Shown: positions 1-5,465, numbered from the stretch's first letter. The stretch is DNA of 5,465 bases from Rhodospirillales bacterium (GCA_013204125.1 JABMOP010000367.1:1-5465), one strand, 5' to 3'. Notes: generated from the letters alone by a model not told the origin. Made by a program: numbers and translations.

Positions 1-449
1 CCATCGCCATTGCCGAGCGCGACGGATACGCCTGGCGTTCGATGCGGTATGCCAAGCAATGGCGCGCCTGTTTGGAAGAAGCCCAAGGTGCCCTCAATGA
101 TATCGGTATCGGCGATGTTGCAGACCGGCTGGTGTCCGAACTGCCCTATGGCCAGCAACGTTTGTTGGAAATCGTTATTGCGCTTGTCTTGAAGCCGCGC
201 GTTCTTTTGTTGGACGAGCCGGGCGCTGGTGTGCCGTCGTCTGAAGTGCATGTAATCCACGATGCGTTGGACAAATTACCGGCCGATATCGCTATATTAA
301 TTATCGAACACGATATGGATTTGGTGTTCCGCTTTGCCGCTGAAATCATCGTCCTTGTGCAGGGCGCCGTATTGACCCGCGATATTCCATCGCGCATCGC
401 CGCCGATAAAGAAGTGCGGGCGGTCTATTTAGGCCGGAGCATGGAATGA
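1..449 (+). CDS. livG: LivG-type ABC transporter ATP-binding protein, C-terminal part (5' end outside window)
   Basis: This is an ATPase subunit of a branched-chain-amino-acid-type (HAAT) ABC importer. It would sit on the cytoplasmic face of the permease and hydrolyse ATP to drive uptake of amino acids or related compounds. The frame is open from base 3 to the TGA at 447-449, so Walker A and the Q-loop lie off the left edge. Visible motifs are the ABC signature in the form LPYGQQ (141-158), Walker B VLLLDE (201-218), the D-loop region GAGVPSSE just after it, and the switch histidine in IIEHDMD (His codon 309-311). The C-terminal AVYLG tail is typical of LivG. The signature has PY where SG is usual; LivG proteins often vary here. 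The stop overlaps the start of the next ATPase gene by four bases (ATGA), indicating translational coupling. The family call is strong, but the substrate cannot be read from an ATPase. Confidence 0.93.
   Translation, partial: IAIAERDGYAWRSMRYAKQWRACLEEAQGALNDIGIGDVADRLVSELPYGQQRLLEIVIALVLKPRVLLLDEPGAGVPSSEVHVIHDALDKLPADIAILIIEHDMDLVFRFAAEIIVLVQGAVLTRDIPSRIAADKEVRAVYLGRSME
436..449 (+). promoter_or_regulatory. Ribosome-binding site and ATGA coupling overlap of livG/livF
   Basis: GGAG at 436-439 lies 6 nt before the ATG at 446, and the ATG shares bases with the preceding TGA (447-449). This decides the livF start and predicts coupled translation, giving matched amounts of the two ATPases. Confidence 0.75.
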
Positions 450-1156
450 GCACCAGTCTTTCCATCAAGGGGCTGACCGCCGGTTACGGCGAAACGATTG
501 TCCTCGATAATATTTCACTGGAAGTGCCGGCCGGCGGCACGCTGGCAATACTGGGGCGCAACGGCGTCGGCAAGACAACGTTTTTGGCATCCCTGATGGG
601 CCTGACCACAGTGCATGGCGGCGATATCCTCCTCGGCGATAAGCCGATCCAGTCGATGGCGACCCACCGCCGCAACCTCGCCGGGCTCGGCTATGTGCCG
701 CAGGAACGTGAAATATTTCCGTCTTTGACGGCCGAAGAAAACCTCGCCATTTCGGTGCACGAAGGCGGCTGGTCCCTGGAGCAAGTGTTCGATTTGTTTC
801 CGACATTGAAAGCGCGGCGCACCAACACCGGTAACAAGCTATCCGGCGGCGAACAGCAAATGCTTGCCGTTGGGCGCGCCTTGGTCGGCGCACCGCAAGT
901 TTTGTTGTTGGACGAGCCGATGGAAGGCCTAGCACCCATCGTTATCGAGACTTTATTCGAAAATTTGGGGCGTATCAGAGATGAAAGCGGCCTGACGATT
1001 TTGCTGGTTGAACAGAAAGCCGATCTTGCCTTGGATTTTGCCGAGGCCGCCATCATCCTTGATCGTGGCCACATCGTTTACCGCGATACCAGTGCAGCCT
1101 TAAAAGCGGACGAACAAGCCCAGCATCAATATTTGGGCGTCGGCGAAATAGACTAA
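446..1156 (+). CDS. livF: LivF-type ABC transporter ATP-binding protein
   Basis: This 236-residue protein is complete and of normal LivF length. It is the second ATPase of the HAAT importer and partner of the LivG-type subunit encoded just upstream. Domains in order: A-loop tyrosine (Y14), Walker A GRNGVGKT (37-44), Q-loop glutamine Q86 in YVPQ, signature LSGGE (132-136), Walker B VLLLDE (152-157), and the switch region LLVEQ (186-190). Gln in place of His in the switch is the usual LivF form, so it is not a defect. The ATG at 446 overlaps the upstream TGA, and GGAG at 436-439 lies 6 nt before it as a good ribosome-binding site, which fixes this start. The TAA (1154-1156) overlaps the stop of the convergent GMC gene. 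Permease (LivH/LivM-like) and binding-protein genes are not in the window. The transported substrate is unknown. Confidence 0.95.
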   Translation: MSTSLSIKGLTAGYGETIVLDNISLEVPAGGTLAILGRNGVGKTTFLASLMGLTTVHGGDILLGDKPIQSMATHRRNLAGLGYVPQEREIFPSLTAEENLAISVHEGGWSLEQVFDLFPTLKARRTNTGNKLSGGEQQMLAVGRALVGAPQVLLLDEPMEGLAPIVIETLFENLGRIRDESGLTILLVEQKADLALDFAEAAIILDRGHIVYRDTSAALKADEQAQHQYLGVGEID

Positions 1157-1665
1157 AATTCCAAAGCCGCCGGCCCCGGTTTGCCCATAATCATATCGGC
1201 GCCTTTTTCCCCAATCATTATCGCCGTTGAATTGGTGTTGGCGCCGGTCACCGTCGGCATGATCGACGCATCGACAACGCGCAAAGATTTAATTCCCAGC
1301 ACTTTCAATTCACCGTCGACCACGGCGCCGTCATCGGTTCCCATGCGACAGGTGCCGACCGGGTGGTGGTCCACTTCGGCGCTGGCCCGTATATAGGCGT
1401 CCAATTCCTCGTCCGATGCGCAGGCTACCCCCGGTTTCAATTCGCTTTCGGTGACAGCGGCAAGCGGGTCTTCTGCGACGATGCGGCGGACGGCTCTGGC
1501 GCCCTCGCGTAACACGGCGCGGTCGGCTTGGGCCGATAAGAAATTGAACTGGATGCGCGGGTGATCATTGGGATCAGCCGATTTAAGCGTCAATTGGCCG
1601 CGCGATTCCGGGTGCAGCCCGACGATGCGGAAGGTGAAGTAATGGCCGCGCGGTTTCTTAACCAA
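1153..1665 (-). CDS. C-terminal fragment of the GMC oxidoreductase (catalytic part)
   Basis: This is the remainder of the GMC gene after the TGA, in the same frame. It matches the GMC C-terminal domain: LHPESRG, DHHPVGTCRMGT with the catalytic His, VVDASIMP, and GANTNSTAIM followed by GEKGAD. The first possible initiation codon after the stop is a TTG at 1665-1663, with no convincing ribosome-binding site. Independent translation is doubtful, and the product would lack the FAD Rossmann fold. Its preserved active-site residues argue that the interruption is recent or artefactual. Its TAG (1155-1153) overlaps the TAA of the convergent livF-type gene. Confidence 0.45.
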   Translation of the reverse strand: MVKKPRGHYFTFRIVGLHPESRGQLTLKSADPNDHPRIQFNFLSAQADRAVLREGARAVRRIVAEDPLAAVTESELKPGVACASDEELDAYIRASAEVDHHPVGTCRMGTDDGAVVDGELKVLGIKSLRVVDASIMPTVTGANTNSTAIMIGEKGADMIMGKPGPAALEF

Positions 1666-1671
1666 TGGGAA

Positions 1672-1674
1672 TCA
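1672..1674 (-). other. In-frame TGA interrupting the GMC gene
   Basis: On the - strand the codons read GCC CAT ATG TGA TTC CCA TTG GTT, i.e. AHM-stop-FPLV. The frame on either side is identical and the protein homology is continuous. A single base change from TGG (Trp) would explain it. The livG-type gene in this window terminates at TGA, so TGA is a normal stop codon in this genome. Confidence 0.9.
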
Positions 1675-2802
1675 CATATGGGCATCCAAGGCCACCGGGC
1701 TCATCAAGAACTCGATATCCGGTCGGTCGAGGCCCTCCCGAGTTCTGATAAACGCCGAGGCGGTCATCGGCAGGGCGGCGGCGGGGCCATCATGGGTGAC
1801 GAACCAGCGCGCCACCGATGCAACCATCCGATCGAAGCGTAGCATCGGATCAAATGTGATTGGCTGATTGCAGGCGTAGGTCATATGAAACGATAAATGG
1901 TCGTGCAGATTTTTCCCGACATTGGGCGCATCGGCCTCCAGGTCTATTCCATGGGCCGCCAGATCATCCGCCGGGCCGATGCCCGACAACATTAATATTT
2001 GCGGCGAATTATAGGCGCCGCCGGATAAAATCACTTCGCGCCGCGCTTTGGCCTCTTTCATCGCGCCGCCCTGCCAATATCGAACGCCAATTGCGCGACC
2101 GTCTTCGATCATCACTTTAGCGACGAGGGCGTTGGTTTCTGCGTTTAAATTTGCGCGGGCGAGGGCCGGGTGTAGGTATACCCGCGCTGCCGATGAGCGC
2201 CGCCCGCCGCCGATGGTGAAATCGGTGGGGCCAATGCCTTCTGGCTCCGCACCCGCAAGATCGCCGGAGCGGGGAAAACCAGCCGCCTCTCCTGACGCAA
2301 GTAAGTAATCATATAGCGGGCTTTGTTTTTCAGGTTGCGATACGCGGAGCGGCCCGTCGCCGCCGTGATGACTGGTCTCGCCGCGCCAATTGTTTTCGGC
2401 ACGTTTGAAATAGGGCAATACATCGCCAAAGCCCCAGCCGGTCAGCCCCATTTGCCGCCATTGGTCGTAATCCAAGGGGTGGCCGCGCGCATAGACCATG
2501 GCGTTGATTGAGGACGAGCCGCCCAAAACCTTACCGCGTGGCAGGAAAATGTTGCGCCCATCCAGGTTCGCCTCCGCCTCCGTATAGTAGCCCCAGTTAT
2601 AGCGGGGATCAGGCCAGATTTTGCGCATGGCGATGGGCATGGAGAGAAACGGGTTGTTGTCCGGTCCGCCGGCTTCCAACAAAAGGACGTTGGTGTCTGC
2701 GTCTTCGGAAAGGCGATTGGCCAACACGCACCCGGCCGAGCCGGCGCCGACGATGATGTAGTCGAATTCTTGTGCATTTTTCTGGGCGTCGTTTTTCGCC
2801 AT
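1672..2802 (-). CDS. N-terminal fragment of the GMC oxidoreductase (FAD-binding part)
   Basis: This is the part of the interrupted GMC gene translated before the TGA: 376 residues holding the Rossmann FAD-binding motif, both GMC signatures and most of the substrate-domain sheet (ending SPVALDAHM). It could bind FAD in part, but it lacks the catalytic His and Asn, which lie beyond the stop, so as a stand-alone protein it is expected to be inactive or unstable. If the TGA is a sequencing error, this and the downstream fragment are a single enzyme. Confidence 0.6.
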   Translation of the reverse strand: MAKNDAQKNAQEFDYIIVGAGSAGCVLANRLSEDADTNVLLLEAGGPDNNPFLSMPIAMRKIWPDPRYNWGYYTEAEANLDGRNIFLPRGKVLGGSSSINAMVYARGHPLDYDQWRQMGLTGWGFGDVLPYFKRAENNWRGETSHHGGDGPLRVSQPEKQSPLYDYLLASGEAAGFPRSGDLAGAEPEGIGPTDFTIGGGRRSSAARVYLHPALARANLNAETNALVAKVMIEDGRAIGVRYWQGGAMKEAKARREVILSGGAYNSPQILMLSGIGPADDLAAHGIDLEADAPNVGKNLHDHLSFHMTYACNQPITFDPMLRFDRMVASVARWFVTHDGPAAALPMTASAFIRTREGLDRPDIEFLMSPVALDAHM

Positions 2803-2809
2803 TTATCCG

Positions 2810-2820
2810 TCCCCCTATTA
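2810..2820 (-). promoter_or_regulatory. Tandem stop of the DMT gene and ribosome-binding site of the GMC gene
   Basis: The DMT permease ends in TAA (2820-2818), followed in frame by TAG (2817-2815). This runs into AGGGGGA (2816-2810), a purine-rich SD-like site 8 nt before the GMC ATG. The 15-nt gap leaves no room for a separate promoter, which supports a two-gene operon. Confidence 0.6.
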
Positions 2821-3705
2821 TTTCCGGCGCTCGGTCCGGATCAGATAATAACTACTGACTACAATAATGGCTGCGCCGACATAGCTCCAGGCCGAAGGAA
2901 ACTCGGCGAACCAGATCAGCCCGATGATAAAGCCGAAGACGATGCGTAAATAATCGAACGGCAGGACAAAGCTGGTTTCGCCGATACCTATCCCGTGGGT
3001 AAACAAAGACTGTCCAAGGACGCCTAGAAAACCCATTACCACCAATAAGGCGAGTTCGGTCCAGGTCGGCGTCTGCCAGAAAATCAGTGCTGGAATAGCA
3101 CCAAGCACGGTCGTTATGACCGTGAAGTAAAATATGATGACGATGGTCGGCTCGGTGCGGCTCAAGATTTTGACCACTAAAATAACCAGCGTTGCCGTTA
3201 CGGCGCCGCCGACAGCCGACAGGTACCAAATATTAAAGCCGTCGCCGAACGGCCGGGTGATTATGATGATGCCGATAAATCCGACAATGGCGGCCCCGGC
3301 CCGTTGCTTGCCGATCACTTCGCCCAAGAACAACCCAGCCAGAAAAACAGTGAATAGCGGCCTTGAAAATTGGATGGTCATGGCGTCGGCCATAACGATA
3401 TGCACGACCGAAAATATCATCGCGACATTGCCGAGAAATCCAATGCCGCCGCGTAACAGGTGAAGTTTGAATTTGTCGGTCTTGAGATTGATAAAGCCGT
3501 AGCGCCAAACCACCGGAAAAAGAATTATAAATCCGGCTAGAAAGCGCATGAACACGATCACCGGCACCGGCAGGGATGCGCCTAAGAATTTGGCGATAGA
3601 CGCCATAACCGTCAGGCAAAAGGCGCCCGATATGACGAGCAAAGCGCCGCGGATATTGGCGCTGGCTCTGTCGGATTTTGGAGATGCGGCGGGTGTGTCG
3701 GACAT
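2818..3705 (-). CDS. EamA/DMT-superfamily permease (10-TM drug/metabolite transporter family)
   Basis: This is a 295-residue integral inner-membrane protein of the usual DMT length, predicted to move a small organic metabolite into or out of the cell. By eye, ten hydrophobic segments lie at roughly 20-41, 46-67, 83-102, 106-128, 136-150, 159-180, 187-209, 217-236, 245-265 and 272-290, arranged as two five-helix EamA halves. Family-like features include the MRFLAGFIILFPVVWR segment after helix 2, FSRPLF...GEVIGKQR closing the first half, and the FDYLRIVFGF stretch with a following E (helices 9-10) in the second. The cytoplasmic N-terminus (MSDTPAASPKSD) is polar. The ATG at 3705-3703 is chosen because the open frame upstream runs over the divergent oxidoreductase gene and is not protein-like. 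The SD before this start is weak. The GMC gene follows 15 nt downstream, so the permease may carry that enzyme's substrate or product. Direction and substrate are unknown. Confidence 0.9.
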   Translation of the reverse strand: MSDTPAASPKSDRASANIRGALLVISGAFCLTVMASIAKFLGASLPVPVIVFMRFLAGFIILFPVVWRYGFINLKTDKFKLHLLRGGIGFLGNVAMIFSVVHIVMADAMTIQFSRPLFTVFLAGLFLGEVIGKQRAGAAIVGFIGIIIITRPFGDGFNIWYLSAVGGAVTATLVILVVKILSRTEPTIVIIFYFTVITTVLGAIPALIFWQTPTWTELALLVVMGFLGVLGQSLFTHGIGIGETSFVLPFDYLRIVFGFIIGLIWFAEFPSAWSYVGAAIIVVSSYYLIRTERRK

Positions 3706-3709
3706 GTTT

Positions 3710-3746
3710 TTTCTGTGTTGAAGCTTCAAGGAATGTGTCACAGAAA
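3710..3746 (-). promoter_or_regulatory. Nested inverted repeat in the DMT leader (possible operator or start-site hairpin)
   Basis: On the - strand, TTTCTGTG (3746-3739) and CACAGAAA (3717-3710) are perfect 8-base complements separated by 21 nt. That spacer contains a perfect 12-bp palindrome, TTGAAGCTTCAA (3718-3729). The proximal arm ends 4 nt before the DMT ATG and covers the only place a ribosome-binding site could lie. As RNA, it could form a stem masking translation initiation; as DNA, it could be an operator pair. The sequence shows the symmetry; either role is inference. Confidence 0.45.
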
Positions 3747-3786
3747 TCCCTAGCTGCAAAGGCAACTCGCTGAATGGTGGACAACA

Positions 3787-3800
3787 TCCTTGTCCAAGGA
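3787..3800. promoter_or_regulatory. Inverted repeat TCCTTG-TC-CAAGGA, operator-like
   Basis: Perfect 6-base arms with a 2-nt spacer lie just upstream of the candidate -35 of the FAD oxidoreductase gene. Its right half, with the next bases (CAAGGAAT, 3795-3802), repeats the right side of the palindrome at 3718-3729 (CAAGGAAT, 3727-3734), suggesting the same protein might recognise both. It is short, so chance occurrence cannot be excluded. Confidence 0.35.
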
Positions 3801-3807
3801 ATAAGTT

Positions 3808-3836
3808 TTGAGAAAGCCGCGCCCAGGCCCAATAAA
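3808..3836 (+). promoter_or_regulatory. Candidate sigma-70-type promoter for the FAD oxidoreductase
   Basis: TTGAGA (3808-3813, one mismatch to TTGACA) and AATAAA (3831-3836, four of six to TATAAT) are separated by 17 nt, the preferred spacing. Transcription would start near 3843, giving a very short leader that still includes GAGG at 3844-3847. The -10 match is only moderate. Confidence 0.35.
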
Positions 3837-3843
3837 TACCACT

Positions 3844-3847
3844 GAGG
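3844..3847 (+). promoter_or_regulatory. Ribosome-binding site deciding the oxidoreductase start
   Basis: GAGG lies 11 nt before the ATG at 3859. The spacing is somewhat long but usable, and no better site precedes the alternative TTG at 3808. Confidence 0.5.
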
Positions 3848-3858
3848 ATAAAAAGCTC

Positions 3859-5187
3859 ATGAGCGACGCCAGCAAAGTCACCACGGCCACCAAGATTGTT
3901 CAGCGTCCGGCATCGGCGCGGAGCTTTGATGTGGAGGCTGATATTTGTGTTGCCGGCGCAGGCATTTCCGGTATATCGGCGGCGATAGAGGCGGCGCGAT
4001 TGGGGCGCAAGGTGGTGTTGGTGGATGGGTTGCCGGCCTTGGGCGGCCAAGCGGTCAATTCGATCATCGGGACATTCTGCGGTGTTTTCCACAATGGCGA
4101 CGACCGCTATCAATTCACCTATGGCATCGCCGACGAAATCCTCACCGATCTCGGCGCTAGCGGTGATTTGTATTACCGGGTCGGCCCCGGCTGGACGACG
4201 GTGTTCTACGACGAAGTGGCGCTTGGCCGCTGGATCGAAGAAGCCATCGTCAAAGAAGGCATCGAATTGGTCCTGGGCGCCACCATCCGCGGCGTCAGCT
4301 TAAATGACCGGCGCATTGGCGAGCTGGATATCGCAACGCGCTACGGCGACGTGCGCTTGAACGCGGGCGGTTTTGTCGACGCCACCGGCGATGCGGTGCT
4401 CGCCTGGCTGGCCGGGTTGCCGTGCCGGGAACCCGCCGATGGCCCGATCTATGGATCGCAAATGGTGGTGCTTGAAAATGTCCATATGGATAAAGCGCCA
4501 AGCCGCGAAGAGCTAGCCGAGGTGATGGCGGATAAAGCCAAAGATTACGGCGTCGTCCGCGAAGACGGGCTCGCCTTTTTCTTCGAAGGCAAAGGCACTG
4601 TGGCGCTCAACATGACCCATATGGAAACGCCACTGGAACCCTTGGCTGCGTCGCGAATGGGGTTGGAAGGCCGCGCCCAGACCCGCTACGCCATCGATCT
4701 CTTAAAAGCCGAATTTCCAGATTGCTTCAAGGATGCCACGGTTCGTGCCTATGGCTTCCCGGGTATCCGCCAAACCCGCTGGATCAAGGGCAAATACCAA
4801 CTCACCGTCGAAGATGTGCGCTCGGCCCGCAAATTCGACGATGGAGTGGCGCGCACCGCCTGGGGGTTAGAGATCCATAACGACAAACATAAACTTTATT
4901 GGGAAGGCTTTGATAAGGGCGAACATGTGCATCAAGTGCCCTTGAGCGCCATGGTGTGCCCCGATGCCGATAATCTTGTCGCTGCCGGGCGCTGCATCGA
5001 CGGTGACGTGGCGGCGTTATCCAGCGTTCGTGTCATGGCGCCGTGCATGGCCATGGGCGCGGCGGCTGCCCACGCCCTTGATCTCGCCGGGTCCGGCAGC
5101 ATCCACCAGATCGATATGGCGGCCCTCAAAGACCGCCTGAAAGATAATTTGGAACGCCGGGACTACCGGGACGAGGCAAACCCTTAA
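3859..5187 (+). CDS. FAD-dependent oxidoreductase (PF12831-like), substrate unknown
   Basis: A 442-residue flavoprotein, predicted cytoplasmic with no signal peptide. A Rossmann FAD-binding fold starts after a 25-residue polar leader: DICVAGAGISGISAA with GAGISG at 33-38, the ribose-binding acidic residue in VVLVDG (52-57), and LGGQA (61-65). Further FAD contacts are FVDATGDAVLAWLAG (172-186) and the C-terminal NLVAAGRCIDGD (372-383), leading to SSVRVMAPCMAMG (388-400), a hallmark of this FAD_oxidored group. The middle (about 190-360) is the presumed substrate domain, rich in His and aromatic residues near 338-360. Family members include many unassigned dehydrogenases, so no reaction is assigned. 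The start is the ATG at 3859 with GAGG at 3844-3847; an in-frame TTG at 3808 would add 17 non-conserved-looking residues inside the probable promoter. The TAA (5185-5187) overlaps the stop of the convergent AcnX small-subunit gene, hinting at, but not proving, a linked pathway. Confidence 0.88.
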   Translation: MSDASKVTTATKIVQRPASARSFDVEADICVAGAGISGISAAIEAARLGRKVVLVDGLPALGGQAVNSIIGTFCGVFHNGDDRYQFTYGIADEILTDLGASGDLYYRVGPGWTTVFYDEVALGRWIEEAIVKEGIELVLGATIRGVSLNDRRIGELDIATRYGDVRLNAGGFVDATGDAVLAWLAGLPCREPADGPIYGSQMVVLENVHMDKAPSREELAEVMADKAKDYGVVREDGLAFFFEGKGTVALNMTHMETPLEPLAASRMGLEGRAQTRYAIDLLKAEFPDCFKDATVRAYGFPGIRQTRWIKGKYQLTVEDVRSARKFDDGVARTAWGLEIHNDKHKLYWEGFDKGEHVHQVPLSAMVCPDADNLVAAGRCIDGDVAALSSVRVMAPCMAMGAAAAHALDLAGSGSIHQIDMAALKDRLKDNLERRDYRDEANP

Positions 5188-5465
5188 GTCTTCCCCGCCT
5201 TGGTAATTTCTACCGTCCCCGCATCGCCATCAACGCGCACCCAATCGCCGGTTTCGATAACGTCCAGCGGATCTTGATCCAGTTTGGTCACGGTTGGGGT
5301 GCGCATAACAACAACGCCCAAGGCAACTTTGGTGGTCATGTCATTAAATATAACCGCTTTCGGCGCAGTGCCGGCGAGCCTTGCGGTGTGAAACGCCGCC
5401 GACCAGCCGCTTGATCCTTTGGCGCCTGGAAACACCAACACCTTGTCTTTGAAACTTTGGCCGAC
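5184..5465 (-). CDS. AcnX-type dehydratase small subunit (swivel domain, former DUF126), 5' end outside window
   Basis: The frame is open from the right edge to TAA at 5186-5184, giving 93 C-terminal residues of a subunit usually about 130-140 long. It matches the aconitase X swivel domain (PF01989): KVLVFPGAKGSSGWSAAF near the start (the Ser pair in GKGSS is the conserved active-site loop), GTAPKAVIF, TTKVALGVVVMRTP, LDQDPLDVIETGDWVRVDGDAGTVEI. In two-subunit bacterial AcnX enzymes this domain pairs with a large Fe-S-binding subunit; characterised bacterial members dehydrate cis-3-hydroxy-L-proline, while an archaeal relative acts on mevalonate 5-phosphate. The large-subunit gene is expected just off the right edge, upstream in the direction of transcription. 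The GTG at 5441-5439 is not the start, because conserved sequence (VGQSFKDK) continues before it. Family confidence is high; the substrate is inferred from family only. Confidence 0.88.
   Translation of the reverse strand, partial: VGQSFKDKVLVFPGAKGSSGWSAAFHTARLAGTAPKAVIFNDMTTKVALGVVVMRTPTVTKLDQDPLDVIETGDWVRVDGDAGTVEITKAGKT

Larger units (their letters stand above)
1153..2802 (-). pseudogene. GMC-family FAD-dependent oxidoreductase (choline/alcohol dehydrogenase-like), interrupted by in-frame TGA
   Basis: Read through the internal stop, this is one 550-codon frame, the normal length for BetA-like GMC enzymes, which oxidise an alcohol to an aldehyde using FAD. Visible in order: FAD-binding GAGSAG (19-24), LLEAGG (41-46), first GMC signature around GKVLGGSSSINAM (90-102), second GMC signature GGAYNSPQILMLSGIG (261-276), NVGKNLHDH (294-302), then the TGA at codon 377. 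The same frame continues with LHPESRG, the catalytic His in HPVGTCRMG (about residue 480), and the active-site Asn region GANTN (Asn 522/524). Nothing else is broken: no frameshift and no missing motif. Tryptophan (TGG) is the likely original codon at 377. The ATG at 2802-2800 has an SD-like AGGGGG 8 nt upstream. The gene follows the DMT permease gene by 15 nt and is presumably co-transcribed with it. The substrate is not known; choline dehydrogenase is only the nearest familiar relative. Confidence 0.85.
3706..3858. promoter_or_regulatory. Divergent intergenic control region between DMT permease and FAD oxidoreductase
   Basis: This 153-bp gap separates the two divergent starts and must contain the promoters for both genes. 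It is visibly more AT-rich than the flanking genes and holds three inverted repeats (3718-3729; 3710-3717 with 3739-3746; 3787-3800). The 8-mer CAAGGAAT occurs twice (3727-3734 and 3795-3802). This is the pattern expected of a region bound by a dimeric repressor or activator controlling both directions. No regulator gene is in the window. Confidence 0.6.

Noticed and set aside
133..160. The non-standard signature LPYGQQ as a sign that the LivG-type ATPase is degraded.
   Set aside because: LivG proteins commonly vary at this motif, and Walker B, the switch His and the C-terminal tail are intact.
465..1074. Long open frames antisense to the livF-type gene.
   Set aside because: Their sequences are rich in Arg, Pro and Ser with no family motifs, as expected from the complement of a GC-rich coding gene whose own motifs are complete.
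1146..1170. A rho-independent terminator between the livF-type and GMC genes.
   Set aside because: No intergenic space exists and no GC-rich stem followed by a T run is visible at the junction.
1672..1674. TGA as selenocysteine or as tryptophan in an alternative genetic code.
   Set aside because: GMC enzymes have no known Sec at this position, and I saw no obvious stem-loop right after the TGA. The livG-type gene ends normally at TGA, so a code-4 genome is unlikely.
1561..2756. Several + strand open frames across the GMC gene.
   Set aside because: They are shadows of the - strand GMC gene, which has continuous family motifs over the whole stretch, and none has a recognisable domain or ribosome-binding site.
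3808..3858. TTG start at 3808 adding 17 residues to the FAD oxidoreductase.
   Set aside because: It has no ribosome-binding site and overlaps the probable -35 element; the ATG at 3859 has GAGG upstream.
3706..4113. A much longer open frame extends the DMT permease upstream by 136 codons.
   Set aside because: The extension runs antisense through the conserved FAD-binding region of the oxidoreductase and the intergenic repeats, and its residues look random. The MSD start at 3705 fits the family's length and N-terminal helix position.

Overview
The window looks like part of an alphaproteobacterial chromosome or metagenomic contig. It is moderately GC-rich and densely packed with catabolic and transport genes. 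The reading-frame content resembles Rhodospirillales-like alphaproteobacteria, an inference from protein style only (LivG/LivF pair, BetA-like GMC enzyme, DMT permease, two-subunit AcnX). I saw no rRNA, tRNA, CRISPR array, insertion sequence or phage gene.

Layout, left to right. (1) On the + strand, positions 1-449 hold the 3' end of a LivG-type ABC ATPase gene. It overlaps by ATGA a complete LivF-type ATPase gene (446-1156). Together they are the two nucleotide-binding subunits of a branched-chain-amino-acid-type (HAAT) importer whose permease and binding-protein genes would lie off the left edge. (2) On the - strand, a two-gene unit is transcribed leftward: a 10-helix EamA/DMT permease (3705 to 2818), then, 15 nt later, a GMC-family FAD oxidoreductase (2802 to 1153). 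The GMC gene carries one in-frame TGA at codon 377, between an intact FAD domain and an intact catalytic C-terminus, so it is a recent pseudogene, a sequencing error or a recoded gene. (3) Positions 3706-3858 are a divergent control region with several inverted repeats. One of them could fold over the start of the DMT permease mRNA. (4) On the + strand, 3859-5187 encodes a complete FAD-dependent oxidoreductase of the PF12831 type, physiological substrate unknown. (5) On the - strand, the right edge holds most of the small (swivel) subunit of an AcnX-type dehydratase (5465 to 5184). In bacteria this family includes cis-3-hydroxy-L-proline dehydratase.

How the parts may work together: a HAAT importer, a small-molecule permease, two flavoenzymes and an AcnX dehydratase suggest an amino-acid or hydroxy-amino-acid (possibly hydroxyproline-like) uptake and catabolism neighbourhood. 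This is inference from proximity; the genes belong to at least four transcription units with alternating directions. Both convergent junctions are as tight as possible: the opposing stop codons overlap within 4 bp (1153-1156 and 5184-5187), leaving no room for a terminator between the genes.
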